DNA from: Paraburkholderia silviterrae
GTDB taxonomy: Bacteria; Pseudomonadota; Gammaproteobacteria; Burkholderiales; Burkholderiaceae
DNA length: 64,000 bases
Reading direction: 5' to 3'
NCBI RefSeq assembly: GCF_004353915.1
Contig: NZ_SMRP01000001.1
Span: 857,472 to 921,471 of the forward strand
Below are positions 55,706-64,000 of this stretch, piece after piece; position 1 is the stretch's first letter, and each line of letters opens with the position of its first letter. The notes beneath the pieces were generated by a model. That model ran no database searches. It was not told where the DNA came from and was given only the letters and a program-made list of their open reading frames with translations. Made by a program: the position numbers and the translations under genes.

Positions 55706-55973
55706 CTGAATCTCCGTATCGGTTGGGGAGCGAATAACGGAGCGAGGCGTGGCGCATGCGCCAGCAGGTGCCGGGAAGCGCCCACAGCGCCCGCCGGTTT
55801 GTCTCGCCCCGTCTGGTTGTGAATGAGCCGCTGTTTTGCCGGGGTGAGTCCATGATCGCCCGCCCGTTTTTATTTGTCAATAGCGAATACACTAGCCATA
55901 TGCAAATCAATTGATGGCGAGTGCTCACGCGCCGTTCGGTTAACATGGACCCTTTTTCAGCCCGGGACAACGA

Positions 55974-56936
55974 GTGAAGACCCCTCGCAACGCCGCCAGG
56001 CCGCCGCAGCCCTCCCCGCCCGACGCGGACGCCGGCGGCGGGAAGACGCAGCGCGGCATTCAGAGCGTGGAAGTGGGCGCGCGCCTGTTGCGCGTGCTCG
56101 CCGACGCGCGCGTGCCGCTCGCGCCCAGCGATCTCGCGGCGGGCGCCGAAATCGCGTCGAGCCAGGCGCACGCTTATCTGGTGAGCCTCACGCGGCTCGG
56201 CCTGATCAAGCGCGACGCGCTTTCCGGGCGCTACGAGGCGGGGCCGCTCGCGCTGCGCCTCGGCCTGCTGCATCTGGCGCAGGAACCCGCGCTGCGCGAG
56301 GCCGTGCCGCGCGCAGCGGCGCTCGCGCACGCGCACAACTGCAGCGTCGCGCTGTGCATTGCGGGGCCGCAGGGGCCGACCATCGTGCGCTACGAGCACG
56401 CGAGCCTGCCGCTGCACGTGAACCTGCACGTGGGCACGGTGATGTCGCTGCCGGACACGTCCACGGGCCGCGTGTTCTGCGCGTTCCTCGACGAGGCCGC
56501 GCTGCGCGCGATGTGGACCAACCAGACGGCGCAGCCGGTCTGGCGCGGCACGGCGGAGCCCGGCGCGGCCAACGCGGCGGCGGCCGGCAAAGCGGCGTCA
56601 AAACAAGACCCCGCCGCGCCTGAACGCGACGCCGCTTTCGCAGGCAACTTCGCAGGCAACCTCCCAGGCAACTTCGCGGCCACGCTCGACGCCATCCGCG
56701 CGCGCGGCTTCGAACTCGGCATCGACGCGCCCAGCCCCGGCGTCAGCAGCATCTGCGTGCCGGTGCTCGATGCGCAGCGCGCGTTGCGCCTCACGCTCAC
56801 GGCCGTAGGCGCGAGTGGCTCGCTCGACGTGCGCCCGGCAGGTGCGCTCGTGCGCGCGCTGCGCGACGCCGCGCGCGAGATCGCCATGGCCGCCTTTGCG
56901 GCTTCTCCCGCTTCCCCCACATCCGATTCGAACTGA
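55974..56936 (+). CDS. IclR-family regulator, first of a tandem pair
   Basis: 320 aa from GTG 55974. The winged helix is at about 22-80 (QRGIQSVEVGARLLRVLADA; SDLAAGAEIASSQAHAYLVS), with an IclR effector domain after it. The effector domain carries an unusual Ala/Gly/Asn-rich insert at about 195-230 (with FAGNFAGNLPGNFA) that normal IclR proteins, about 260 aa, lack. It is divergent from the MBL-hydroxylase unit and is its likely regulator. A dyad GCCAT...ATGGC lies at 55897-55918 in the shared region. Confidence 0.88.
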   Translation: MKTPRNAARPPQPSPPDADAGGGKTQRGIQSVEVGARLLRVLADARVPLAPSDLAAGAEIASSQAHAYLVSLTRLGLIKRDALSGRYEAGPLALRLGLLHLAQEPALREAVPRAAALAHAHNCSVALCIAGPQGPTIVRYEHASLPLHVNLHVGTVMSLPDTSTGRVFCAFLDEAALRAMWTNQTAQPVWRGTAEPGAANAAAAGKAASKQDPAAPERDAAFAGNFAGNLPGNFAATLDAIRARGFELGIDAPSPGVSSICVPVLDAQRALRLTLTAVGASGSLDVRPAGALVRALRDAAREIAMAAFAASPASPTSDSN

Positions 56937-56945
56937 ACCGCCACC

Positions 56946-57806
56946 ATGCCCCGAGCCCGCACCCCGTCCAGCGCCACGGACGACGCCCGCGCCGAAACCT
57001 CCGCTCCAGCGGAAACCGCCGACAAGCCGCAACGCGGCATCCAGGCGCTCGACGTCACGGGCGAGCTGCTCGCCGCGCTCGTCGCGGCCGGCACGCCGCT
57101 CTCGCTGCGCGATCTCTCGGCCGCCGCCGGCATGCCGAGCGCGAAGGCCTTTCCCCATCTGGTGAGCCTGCTCAAGACGGGCCTGCTCGCGCGCGACGAG
57201 GCGGGCCGCTACGAAGCCGGCCCCTTGAGCCTCGAATTGGGCCTGCTGGGGCTCGCCCGCCTCTCGCCCGTGCGCGAAGCCGACGCCGAGCTCGTTGACC
57301 TCGCCGCCAGCACCGGCATGAGCGTGGCGCTCGCGGTGCCGGGGCCGCTCGGGCCCACGGTTGTGCGCCTCGAAGAATCGCCGCGGCCCTTGCACGTGAG
57401 CCTGCGGCCGGGCACGGTCATGTCGATCGTGAACACGGCCATCGGCCGCGTGTTCGCCGCATGGCTCGACGACGACGTGCGCGCCGAACTGCTCGCGCAG
57501 GACGGCCTGCGCCTTGCCGGCGCGCCGGCGCAACAAGCACGCGAGGACCCGCGCTACACCGAACGCCTTGCCGCAATCCGCGCGCAACGGCTCGACACGG
57601 CGCTCGGCAATCCGATCCCCGGCATCAGCACCGTGGCCGCCCCCGTGTTCGATCACACCGGCAGCGTGTGCCTCGTGCTCGCGCTGATGGGGCCGTCGGG
57701 CAACTTCGACACGGCCAGCGAAGGCGACAGCGCACAACGCCTGGCCGTGGCGGCCGAGCGCCTGTCGCGCCGTTTCGGCTACGTGGCGGGGGCCGCGCCG
57801 CTATAA
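56946..57806 (+). CDS. IclR-family regulator, second of a tandem pair
   Basis: 286 aa. It starts nine bases after the first IclR gene and is a clear paralogue: QRGIQALDVTGELLAALVAA, LRDLSAAAGMPSAKAFPHLV, GRYEAGPLSLELGLLGLARL, compared with QRGIQSVEVGARLLRVLADA and GRYEAGPLALRLGLLHLAQE in the first. The two may form heterodimers or split two promoters. The P450 gene lies 129 bp downstream on the same strand. Confidence 0.9.
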   Translation: MPRARTPSSATDDARAETSAPAETADKPQRGIQALDVTGELLAALVAAGTPLSLRDLSAAAGMPSAKAFPHLVSLLKTGLLARDEAGRYEAGPLSLELGLLGLARLSPVREADAELVDLAASTGMSVALAVPGPLGPTVVRLEESPRPLHVSLRPGTVMSIVNTAIGRVFAAWLDDDVRAELLAQDGLRLAGAPAQQAREDPRYTERLAAIRAQRLDTALGNPIPGISTVAAPVFDHTGSVCLVLALMGPSGNFDTASEGDSAQRLAVAAERLSRRFGYVAGAAPL

Positions 57807-57935
57807 TCGGCATCCTGCGTGGCGGCACCTGGCAGCGCGCCACTGCGCCTTTTGAGCCAGCCGGCAAGAAAGCAAACAAGCGGCACACCGGAAGCACAAC
57901 CCGGCAGCCCACCCGCAGCCAGCAAGGAAGCGCTC

Positions 57936-59390
57936 ATGAGCACGGCCTCCACCGGTTCCCACGCGACGCAGCGCCAGGTTGCCGACCTGCCCTGCCCGCG
58001 CGGCCTGCCGCTCGTCGGCAATCTGCTGCAGCTCTCACCCGCGCGGCTGCATCTGATCCTCGAACGCTGGGCGCAAGAGCTTGGCACTCCGTATCGTTTC
58101 CAGGTGGGCAGCATCCCCATCACGATCTGGACCGACACCGCGCTGATCCAGCAGATCATGCGCGAGCGCCCGCACCGCTATCGGCGGTATCAGCCTGTTG
58201 AAGCGGTGCTCCACGAGATGGGCTGCAACGGCCTGTTCTCCGCGGAAGGCGCGGCGTGGGAGCCGCAGCGGCGCCTCGTGATGCAGGCGCTCTCGATCCC
58301 GACCATCAAGGCGTTCTATCCCACGCTCGCCGAAATCACCGGGCGGCTGCGCGCGCGCTGGCTGCGCGCGGCCGAGCGCGGCGAGACCGTCGAGATGACC
58401 GACGACCTCAAGCGCTACACCGTGGACGTGACGAGCGCGCTCGCGTTCGGCGAAGACCCGCGCACGCTCGAGCGCGATCACGGCGTGATTCAGGAGCATC
58501 TGGAGCGCATCTTGCCGAGCGTGATGGGCCGCATCAACGCGCTCTTTCCGTATTGGCGCTACTTCAAGCTGCCTGCGGACCGCAAGCTCGATCAGTCGCT
58601 CGCCGAAGTGCATCGCCATGTGGACGCGATGATGGCGCGCGCCCGCGAGCGCATGCGCGACGAGCCAGCGCAAACGCCGCGCAACCTGCTCGAAGCGATG
58701 CTCGTGCAACAACAGCAACAGGCGCAAGCGGAGCCCGGCGCCGCGCCGATTACCGATGCGCAGATCCGCGCGAACGTATTGACGATTCTGCTCGCGGGCG
58801 AAGACACCACGGCCGATTCGATCGCGTGGACGCTGCCCTATCTCGCGGCGGACACGCAACTGCAAACGCATCTGGGCGCACAGGCGCGCCGCGTGCTGGG
58901 CAATGCGAGCGTGTGCCCGGACTATGCCACGCTCAAGGAGCTCGATCTCTTCGAGGCGATCTGCATCGAGGCGACGCGCCTGCGGCCCGTGGCGGCCGTG
59001 CAATCGTTCGAGCCGCTCGAAGACGTGGTGCTCGACGGCGTGGCCCTGCCCAAGGGCACGCGCATGTTCTTCGTGGCGCGGCCGGCCATGGTCGACGCGA
59101 AGAACTTCGTCGATCCGCAGCGCTACGATCCGTGGCGCTGGATGCGCAAGGGCGAGCAAGAGCCTCACGGCGGGCCGCACGACGTGCGCGCGTATCTGCA
59201 GTTCGGCGCAGGGCCGCGCGTGTGCCCGGGACGTCATCTCGCGACCGTGGAGATGCGCCTCGCGCTTTCCATGCTGATGAACGAATTCTCGATCGAGATG
59301 GCCGTCGATCCGGCGAAGATCAACGAGATCTCGCAGTTCACGATGGTGCCCGACACCATGCCGGTCAGGCTGACGAAGCGTCAACGATAG
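57936..59390 (+). CDS. Cytochrome P450
   Basis: 484 aa. The haem ligand is C430 in FGAGPRVCPGRHLA, the I-helix oxygen site is LLAGEDTTADS, and the K-helix EATR (EXXR) is present. N-terminal CPRGLPLVGNLLQLSP is the proline-rich hinge, without a membrane anchor, so it is a soluble bacterial enzyme. Its redox partners are not adjacent. The ATG at 57936 follows AAGGAAG. The substrate is unknown; co-regulation with the aromatic hydroxylase by the IclR pair is an inference. Confidence 0.94.
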   Translation: MSTASTGSHATQRQVADLPCPRGLPLVGNLLQLSPARLHLILERWAQELGTPYRFQVGSIPITIWTDTALIQQIMRERPHRYRRYQPVEAVLHEMGCNGLFSAEGAAWEPQRRLVMQALSIPTIKAFYPTLAEITGRLRARWLRAAERGETVEMTDDLKRYTVDVTSALAFGEDPRTLERDHGVIQEHLERILPSVMGRINALFPYWRYFKLPADRKLDQSLAEVHRHVDAMMARARERMRDEPAQTPRNLLEAMLVQQQQQAQAEPGAAPITDAQIRANVLTILLAGEDTTADSIAWTLPYLAADTQLQTHLGAQARRVLGNASVCPDYATLKELDLFEAICIEATRLRPVAAVQSFEPLEDVVLDGVALPKGTRMFFVARPAMVDAKNFVDPQRYDPWRWMRKGEQEPHGGPHDVRAYLQFGAGPRVCPGRHLATVEMRLALSMLMNEFSIEMAVDPAKINEISQFTMVPDTMPVRLTKRQR

Positions 59391-59424
59391 GCAGCCGGGC
59401 GCGAGTCCCGGTGCCGGGTGCCGC

Positions 59425-60294
59425 TTACTCTTTCGCTTCCACGCTGTCCGGGCCGCCGCGCGCCTGCGCGTCGCGCATCTTTGCGAGCGTCTTCGGCTCG
59501 AGTCCGAGCGCCACGCCCATCGCTAGCGCGTCGACCACCGCGAGATGCGCAATGCGCGACACACCGGGCGCTTGAGGCGCTTCCGAAACCGGCACGCGCA
59601 AGAGCAGCGGGATGTCGACCACCCAGGCCAGTCGCGAGCCCGCATTCGTGAGCGCGATGGTGGTCGCGCCACGCTCTTTCGCAATCTGGATGCTCTCGTT
59701 CACTTCTACGCTGCGGCCCGACTGCGAGATCGCGAAAGCCACGTCGCCGGGTTCGAGCAAGCCGGCATAAAGACGCTGCAAATGGGCGTCGGTAAACGCA
59801 CTCGCCGCAATGTCCAGGCGCAGCAGGCGCAGCGCCGCGTCTTGCGCCACGAGCCCCGAGCCCGCGCCCACGCCGAAGAAGTAGACGCGCCGCGCGCTGC
59901 CGAGCGCCGCCACCGCCGCCTCGAACACGGCCGGATCGAGCGAGTCGCGCGCGTGCTTCACGCCCTGCACCACCTGCTCCGTCACGCTGTCGAGCAGCGT
60001 GCCCACTTGCGTGAGGTCGCCGCTCGCCACTTCCCGCGCCGCGGCGAACGGCATGCCGCCCGCCGCGCTCTGCGCGAGCCGCATCTTGAAGTCGCGCAGC
60101 CCGTGCGCCCCTACCGCGCGGCAAAAGCGCGTGACCGAAGGCTCGGACACCTCGGCGCGCAGCGCGAGCTCGGTGATGCTCGCGCGCATCGCGAAGTCGA
60201 TGTCGGCGAGCACCATCTCCGCGACCTTGCGTTCGGCGGGCCGCAGCGACTCCGCTACGTTGCGGATGTGATGGATCAGGTTGGAGACCGGCAA
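59425..60294 (-). CDS. RpiR/HexR-family regulator with SIS domain
   Basis: 289 aa from a TTG at 60294 (GGAAAA upstream; no suitable ATG). The N-terminal helix-turn-helix is at about 10-75 (ELALRAEVSEPSVTRFCRAV), and the SIS sugar-phosphate domain follows (VYFFGVGAGSGLVAQDAALR; AFAISQSGRSVEVNESIQIA). It should sense a phosphosugar and control the adjacent sugar transport genes. A palindrome TGTAAATTTCCTACA near the SDR/SBP genes fits the HexR/RpiR site form. Confidence 0.92.
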   Translation of the reverse strand: MPVSNLIHHIRNVAESLRPAERKVAEMVLADIDFAMRASITELALRAEVSEPSVTRFCRAVGAHGLRDFKMRLAQSAAGGMPFAAAREVASGDLTQVGTLLDSVTEQVVQGVKHARDSLDPAVFEAAVAALGSARRVYFFGVGAGSGLVAQDAALRLLRLDIAASAFTDAHLQRLYAGLLEPGDVAFAISQSGRSVEVNESIQIAKERGATTIALTNAGSRLAWVVDIPLLLRVPVSEAPQAPGVSRIAHLAVVDALAMGVALGLEPKTLAKMRDAQARGGPDSVEAKE

Positions 60295-60377
60295 GCTGTT
60301 TTCCGTGGATGAGCCGTGGAAGGTGCAAGGGTCACGATCGTCACGCCGGACCCGACGCTTGCGCCCTGTTCAGTCCG

Positions 60378-61442
60378 TCAATCGAGCCGCTTGCCGCTTT
60401 CGGTGTCGAACAGATGCAGGTGCGCGAGAGGCAGACCCAGCGTCATGCGCTGCCCCGGTTCGATGCCGGGCCGCGCGCGCGTCGTGACGCACCATGTCGT
60501 GCCGCCTATTTTCCCGTACAAGTGGGTCTCCGCGCCAGTCGGCTCGATCACCTCGACGCTGAACGGCACGTCGCCACCCTGCGTTTCGATGTGCTCGGGG
60601 CGGATGCCGAGCGTCACGCGCGCACCGGCTTGCGCGCGGCCCTCGGGAAGGGCGATGCGCACACCGTCCTCGAGCACGAGCGCCGTGCCGCGCGCGTCGC
60701 TCATCACGCTGCCCGTGGCGAAATTCATCGAAGGCGAACCCAGAAAGCTCGCCACGAACAGATTGCCCGGCTTGTCGTAGAGATCGAGCGGCTTGCCGAT
60801 CTGCTCGATGCGCCCCGCGTTCATCACCACGATACGGTCGGCCATGGTCATCGCTTCGATCTGGTCGTGCGTGACGTACACCACCGTACTGCGCAGGCGC
60901 TGATGCAGCGCCTTGATTTCCGTGCGCATCTGCACGCGCAGCTTGGCATCGAGATTCGAGAGCGGTTCGTCGAAGAGAAACAGCGACGGCTCCCGCACCA
61001 CGGCGCGCCCCATCGCCACGCGCTGGCGCTGGCCGCCCGAGAGCGCGCGCGGCAGGCGGTCGAGATAGCTCGACAGGTTCAGCATCTTCGCCGCGGCCTC
61101 GATGCGCGGCTTGAAGCCCTCTTCGCGCTCCTTGCGGATGCGCGGCCCGAACGCGATGTTGTCGTAGACCGAGAGATGCGGGTAGAGCGCGTAGCTCTGG
61201 AACACCATCGAGACGTTGCGCTGCTGCGGGGGCAGCATATTCGCGCGCGTGCCGCCGATGGTGAGGTCTCCGCCACTGATATCTTCGAGGCCCGCGATCA
61301 TGCGCATGAGCGTGGTCTTGCCGCAGCCCGAAGGCCCGACCAGCACGACGAACTCGCCGTCCGCGATGTCGAGGTCCACGCCGTGCACGACCTGGGTGTC
61401 GCCGTAGCGCTTGTAGATGCCGTTCAGTTGTACCGCTGCCAT
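60378..61442 (-). CDS. Sugar ABC transporter ATPase (UgpC/MalK type)
   Basis: 354 aa. Walker A GPSGCGKTT (36-44), signature LSGGQRQRVAMGRA (from 134) and Walker B LFLFDEP (154-160) are intact, and the C-terminal part is a MalK-type TOBE domain. It powers import by the substrate-binding protein encoded divergently at 62722, with permeases expected beyond the window end. ATG 61442 fits the family start; the upstream frame does not. Confidence 0.95.
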   Translation of the reverse strand: MAAVQLNGIYKRYGDTQVVHGVDLDIADGEFVVLVGPSGCGKTTLMRMIAGLEDISGGDLTIGGTRANMLPPQQRNVSMVFQSYALYPHLSVYDNIAFGPRIRKEREEGFKPRIEAAAKMLNLSSYLDRLPRALSGGQRQRVAMGRAVVREPSLFLFDEPLSNLDAKLRVQMRTEIKALHQRLRSTVVYVTHDQIEAMTMADRIVVMNAGRIEQIGKPLDLYDKPGNLFVASFLGSPSMNFATGSVMSDARGTALVLEDGVRIALPEGRAQAGARVTLGIRPEHIETQGGDVPFSVEVIEPTGAETHLYGKIGGTTWCVTTRARPGIEPGQRMTLGLPLAHLHLFDTESGKRLD

Positions 61443-61580
61443 GCTGTCCTCGTGGGCTGTCGTTGCTCGCCGTGCGTGTGTTTTGCTGCCTGCGCGTTGC
61501 ACCTTCGCTTCACTGCCTCGCTTCTCGTGCTCGCTCCTCGTCCTCGCTTCACTTCCTCACTGCGCGCTTGTGTTCTCGCT
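61443..61580 (-). other. Purine-rich repetitive gap between SDR and ABC ATPase genes
   Basis: 138 bp. On the minus strand it is rich in GAAGCGAG/GTGAAGCGAGG units, an imperfect tandem pattern at about 61500-61580. No convincing gene is seen. Confidence 0.5.
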
Positions 61581-62354
61581 TCAGAACGGATCGAGCGTGA
61601 GCTCACCCGCCATCAGCCGGTTGCCCGCCATGAGACCCGCGTCCACCGGCAGCGCCACGCCCGTGATCACGCGCGCCTGCGGCGAGGCGAGAAACTGCAC
61701 GGCGTCGGCGATGTCCTCGGGCGTGGCCACGTCACCGAGCGGATACCATTTCTTTAGTTCTTCGAATATCTGCGGATGCTGCGCCACACGCGTATGCCAG
61801 GCGGGCGTCTTCACGGTGCCGGGGCACACGATGTTCGCGCGGATGCCATGCGGCCCGAGCTCCATGGCCAGCGCCTTCGTGTAGCTCACGAGCCCCGCCT
61901 TCGCCGCGCTATACGCGGGATGGCCCAACGCGGCGAGCCCATTGACCGAGCCGATCAGCACGAGCACGCCGCGCCCGCGCTCGATCATCGAAGCGCGCAC
62001 GGACTCGACCGTGTAGTAGGTGCCGTTCAGGTTCAGATCGACGTCGCGCCGCCAGCTCGCGGCGTCGGTATGCGCGAGCGTCGTGCCAAGCGCGCCGCCC
62101 GCGTTGGCCACGGCCACGTCCACCGGACCGCGCACGGCCACGGCGCGCGCCACCGCGTCTGCCACTGCGGCCTGATCGCTCACGTCGGCGGCCAGTGCTT
62201 CGAGGCGCGCGGCGCCCAGTTCGTCCGCCAGCGCCTGCACACCCGACGCGTCGCGGTCGAGCGCGAGCACCGTATCGCCCGCCTCGTGAAATCGCTTGCA
62301 CAGCGCACGGCCAATGCCGCCGCACGCGCCCGTCACCAGCACCACCCGGCTCAT
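61581..62354 (-). CDS. Short-chain dehydrogenase/reductase (SDR)
   Basis: 257 aa. The cofactor motif is VLVTGACGGIGRAL (TGxxxGIG), and the catalytic Ser-Tyr-Lys is in IGSVNGLAALGHPAYSAAKA. The C-terminus ITGVALPVDAGLMAGNRL is typical of polyol or sugar dehydrogenases. It probably oxidises the sugar or polyol imported by the neighbouring ABC system. It is divergent from the substrate-binding protein gene. Confidence 0.92.
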   Translation of the reverse strand: MSRVVLVTGACGGIGRALCKRFHEAGDTVLALDRDASGVQALADELGAARLEALAADVSDQAAVADAVARAVAVRGPVDVAVANAGGALGTTLAHTDAASWRRDVDLNLNGTYYTVESVRASMIERGRGVLVLIGSVNGLAALGHPAYSAAKAGLVSYTKALAMELGPHGIRANIVCPGTVKTPAWHTRVAQHPQIFEELKKWYPLGDVATPEDIADAVQFLASPQARVITGVALPVDAGLMAGNRLMAGELTLDPF

Positions 62355-62721
62355 CGTCGACTCTCCGCGAATGATTCGAAAGACCCGGCCGGCACCACCG
62401 GCCGATCTGTAAATTTCCTACATATTGGTATTTTGCGCGACCTCTGCTGCGGGTTTACACGCACGACCTACTGCTGCGATGCCGCATGAATTTCCCATGC
62501 TTTACAGCATGTTAGGCAATTTCCGGCGTGCAAAACAATCTCGCGTTTCCCAGGTGACAACCTTTTTTTCATCCTGTAGGATTTTTTCAAACAACGCAAT
62601 ACGAACAATCCGATGGCCGGGCGACGGCGGCGGCAAGAACCGAAAAACCAACCAGCAACCACCCCGCATGGGATGGGACGCGGTGCGCTGCACCCGCTCC
62701 CATCAACACAGGAGACAGAGA
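62355..62721. promoter_or_regulatory. Divergent promoter region, SDR / ABC substrate-binding protein
   Basis: 367 bp without a gene, AT-rich at 62400-62600. It contains TGTAAATTTCCTACA at 62408-62422 (TGTA-N7-TACA, close to the HexR/RpiR site form) and a perfect dyad CATGCT-TTAC-AGCATG at 62494-62509. Both are candidate operators for the RpiR protein at 59425. Confidence 0.55.
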
Positions 62722-63954
62722 ATGGCGTTTAAGGCACGTGCATCCACCACGCTCGGCAAGCTGGCCGTCGCGCTTACGTTCGCGGGCATCACCTTCGCGG
62801 CGCACGCCGACACGGTCCGCGTGACCGTCGCGCACTACAGCGACGCCACGGCCCCGTACTTCGAGAAGATGGCCAAGCAGTTCGAAGCCGCCAATCCCGG
62901 CACCACGATCAAGATCGAAGACGTGAACTGGGACTCGCTGCAACAGAAGCTGCAGACCGACATCTCCGGGGGCGCGAACGCCGACCTCGCGATCATCGGC
63001 ACGCGGTGGCTGCTCGACTTCGTCAAGGACGACATCGCCGAGCCGCTCGATCCCTACATGGATGCGAACTTCAAGGGCCGCTTTATCGGCCCGTTCCTCG
63101 CGCCCGGCGAAATCAACGGGAAAATCTACGGCCTGCCGATTGCCGCTTCCGCGCGCGCGCTCTACTACAACAAGGACATGCTCGCTTCGGTTGGCTATCC
63201 GAACGGTCCGAAGACCTGGAACGACGTGATCGACGCCTCGAAGAAGCTCAAGGCGAAGGGCATCGCGGGCTTCGGCCTGCAGGGCAAGGAAATCGAAACC
63301 GACGTGTACTTCTACTACGCGCTGTGGACCAACGGCGGCGAAGTGGTGGGCAAGGACGGCAAGGCCGCATTCAACTCGCCGGCGGGCGTGAAGGCCGCCA
63401 CGCTCTACAAGACGATGATCGACGAAGGGCTCACGGAGCCGGGCGTGACGGGCTACAGCCGCGAAGACGTGCAAAACCTCTTCAAGCAGGGCCGCGTGGC
63501 GATGATGATCTCGGCGCCGTTCCTCGCCAAGCAACTCAAGAAGGAAGCACCGAATATCAAGTACGGCATCGACCCGATCCCGGTGGGCACGACGAGCGCG
63601 ACCTATGCGGTCACGGACTCGATCATGATGTTCAAGAACTCCAAGGTGAAGAAGAGCGCCTGGAAGTTCCTCGACTTCCTGTTCACCAAGCAACCGCGCG
63701 TGGAGTTCACGAGCACCGAAGGCTTCCTGCCGACGACGAAGGCTGAAGCCACCGACCCGGCGTTCCAGGATCCGGACACGAAGGCGTTCGTCGCGCTGCT
63801 GCCGCATGCGCGCTTCGCGCCGACCGTGACGGGCTGGGAAGACACCGCCAAGGCCGTGACCAACGCGATGCAGTCGATCTACCTCGGCAAGGCCAAGCCC
63901 GCCGACGCGCTGAACCAGGCCGCCACAGAAGCCAACAAGTCGCTCGGCAAGTAA
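62722..63954 (+). CDS. ABC transporter sugar-binding protein
   Basis: 410 aa. The signal peptide is residues 1-29 (ending FAAHA), and the mature start DTVRVTVAHYSDATAPYFEK is the family-1 extracellular binding protein pattern. The remaining sequence (ANADLAIIGTRWLLDFVKDD; GKIYGLPIAASARALYYNKD; FNSPAGVKAATLYKTMIDEG) is typical of carbohydrate-binding members. AGGAGACAGAGA precedes ATG 62722. A hairpin with T5 right after the stop would raise its level over the permeases that should follow. Confidence 0.95.
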   Translation: MAFKARASTTLGKLAVALTFAGITFAAHADTVRVTVAHYSDATAPYFEKMAKQFEAANPGTTIKIEDVNWDSLQQKLQTDISGGANADLAIIGTRWLLDFVKDDIAEPLDPYMDANFKGRFIGPFLAPGEINGKIYGLPIAASARALYYNKDMLASVGYPNGPKTWNDVIDASKKLKAKGIAGFGLQGKEIETDVYFYYALWTNGGEVVGKDGKAAFNSPAGVKAATLYKTMIDEGLTEPGVTGYSREDVQNLFKQGRVAMMISAPFLAKQLKKEAPNIKYGIDPIPVGTTSATYAVTDSIMMFKNSKVKKSAWKFLDFLFTKQPRVEFTSTEGFLPTTKAEATDPAFQDPDTKAFVALLPHARFAPTVTGWEDTAKAVTNAMQSIYLGKAKPADALNQAATEANKSLGK

Positions 63955-63958
63955 GCCC

Positions 63959-63982
63959 GGCGGCCTTTTCAGCCGCCTTTTT
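63959..63982 (+). terminator. Hairpin terminator after the substrate-binding protein gene
   Basis: Stem GGCGGC / GCCGCC with a seven-base loop followed by five T, four bases after the stop codon region. In sugar ABC operons such a site lets the binding protein be made in excess. Confidence 0.7.
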
Positions 63983-64000
63983 CGTCGGCTTTTCGGCATG

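Overview
The window is GC-rich, densely coded DNA from a Gram-negative betaproteobacterium, most likely Burkholderiaceae and Paraburkholderia/Caballeronia-like. The evidence is a Burkholderia-type trimeric porin ending in Phe, a DUF2242 lipoprotein, many LysR regulators, an ESPR-type filamentous haemagglutinin, and catabolic modules for oxalate, pyrimidines and sugars. I saw no tRNA, rRNA, CRISPR array, transposase or phage gene. It reads as chromosome or chromid accessory/metabolic DNA with about 50 genes.

Layout: 1-3471 (-) is the N-terminal part of a giant FhaB-like adhesin with 573-bp internal repeats, cut by the window edge. 3806-9500 holds a LysR regulator, a DUF2252 protein, a GltS glutamate carrier, a LysE exporter and a ketopantoate reductase. 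9662-18283 is an oxalate region: OxlT antiporter with two LysR regulators, formyl-CoA transferase Frc, a GntR/FCD regulator and a small membrane protein, interrupted by an MHYT-like membrane protein and an FAH-family hydrolase. A 15-bp sequence containing a palindrome occurs both upstream of frc and upstream of the gntR operon. 18436-25345 has a DUF2917-like gene, a porin, an mprF-acvB pair (aminoacyl-phosphatidylglycerol synthase plus its likely hydrolase) and a HigBA toxin-antitoxin. 25440-30531 has ahpC/ahpF peroxide defence and a LysR/pirin/DoxX group. 30819-40335 has a class III aminotransferase, a FUSC protein, a MntA-HepT toxin-antitoxin, a rubredoxin fusion, a LuxR/nitrilase/APC permease group, a DUF2242 lipoprotein and a second LysE exporter opposite an Lrp regulator.

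41258-49564 is a complete reductive pyrimidine degradation cluster: TetR (RutR-like) regulator, beta-ureidopropionase-type hydrolase, PreT, PreA, NCS1 permease and dihydropyrimidinase. 49586-52345 (-) is the most unusual locus: one operon encoding a protein that joins a cyclic-nucleotide-binding domain, a Crp-like winged helix and a FliG-like C-terminal domain, followed by MotA-like and MotB-like stator proteins, with no other flagellar gene nearby. 52674-59390 has DUF2783, an FAD aromatic hydroxylase and an MBL-fold protein opposite two tandem IclR regulators and a P450. 59425-63954 is a sugar module: RpiR regulator, ABC ATPase, SDR dehydrogenase and a divergent ABC substrate-binding protein whose permeases should lie just past the window end.

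Starts were chosen by ribosome-binding site and family alignment from memory. No database search was possible, so family assignments are motif recognition.
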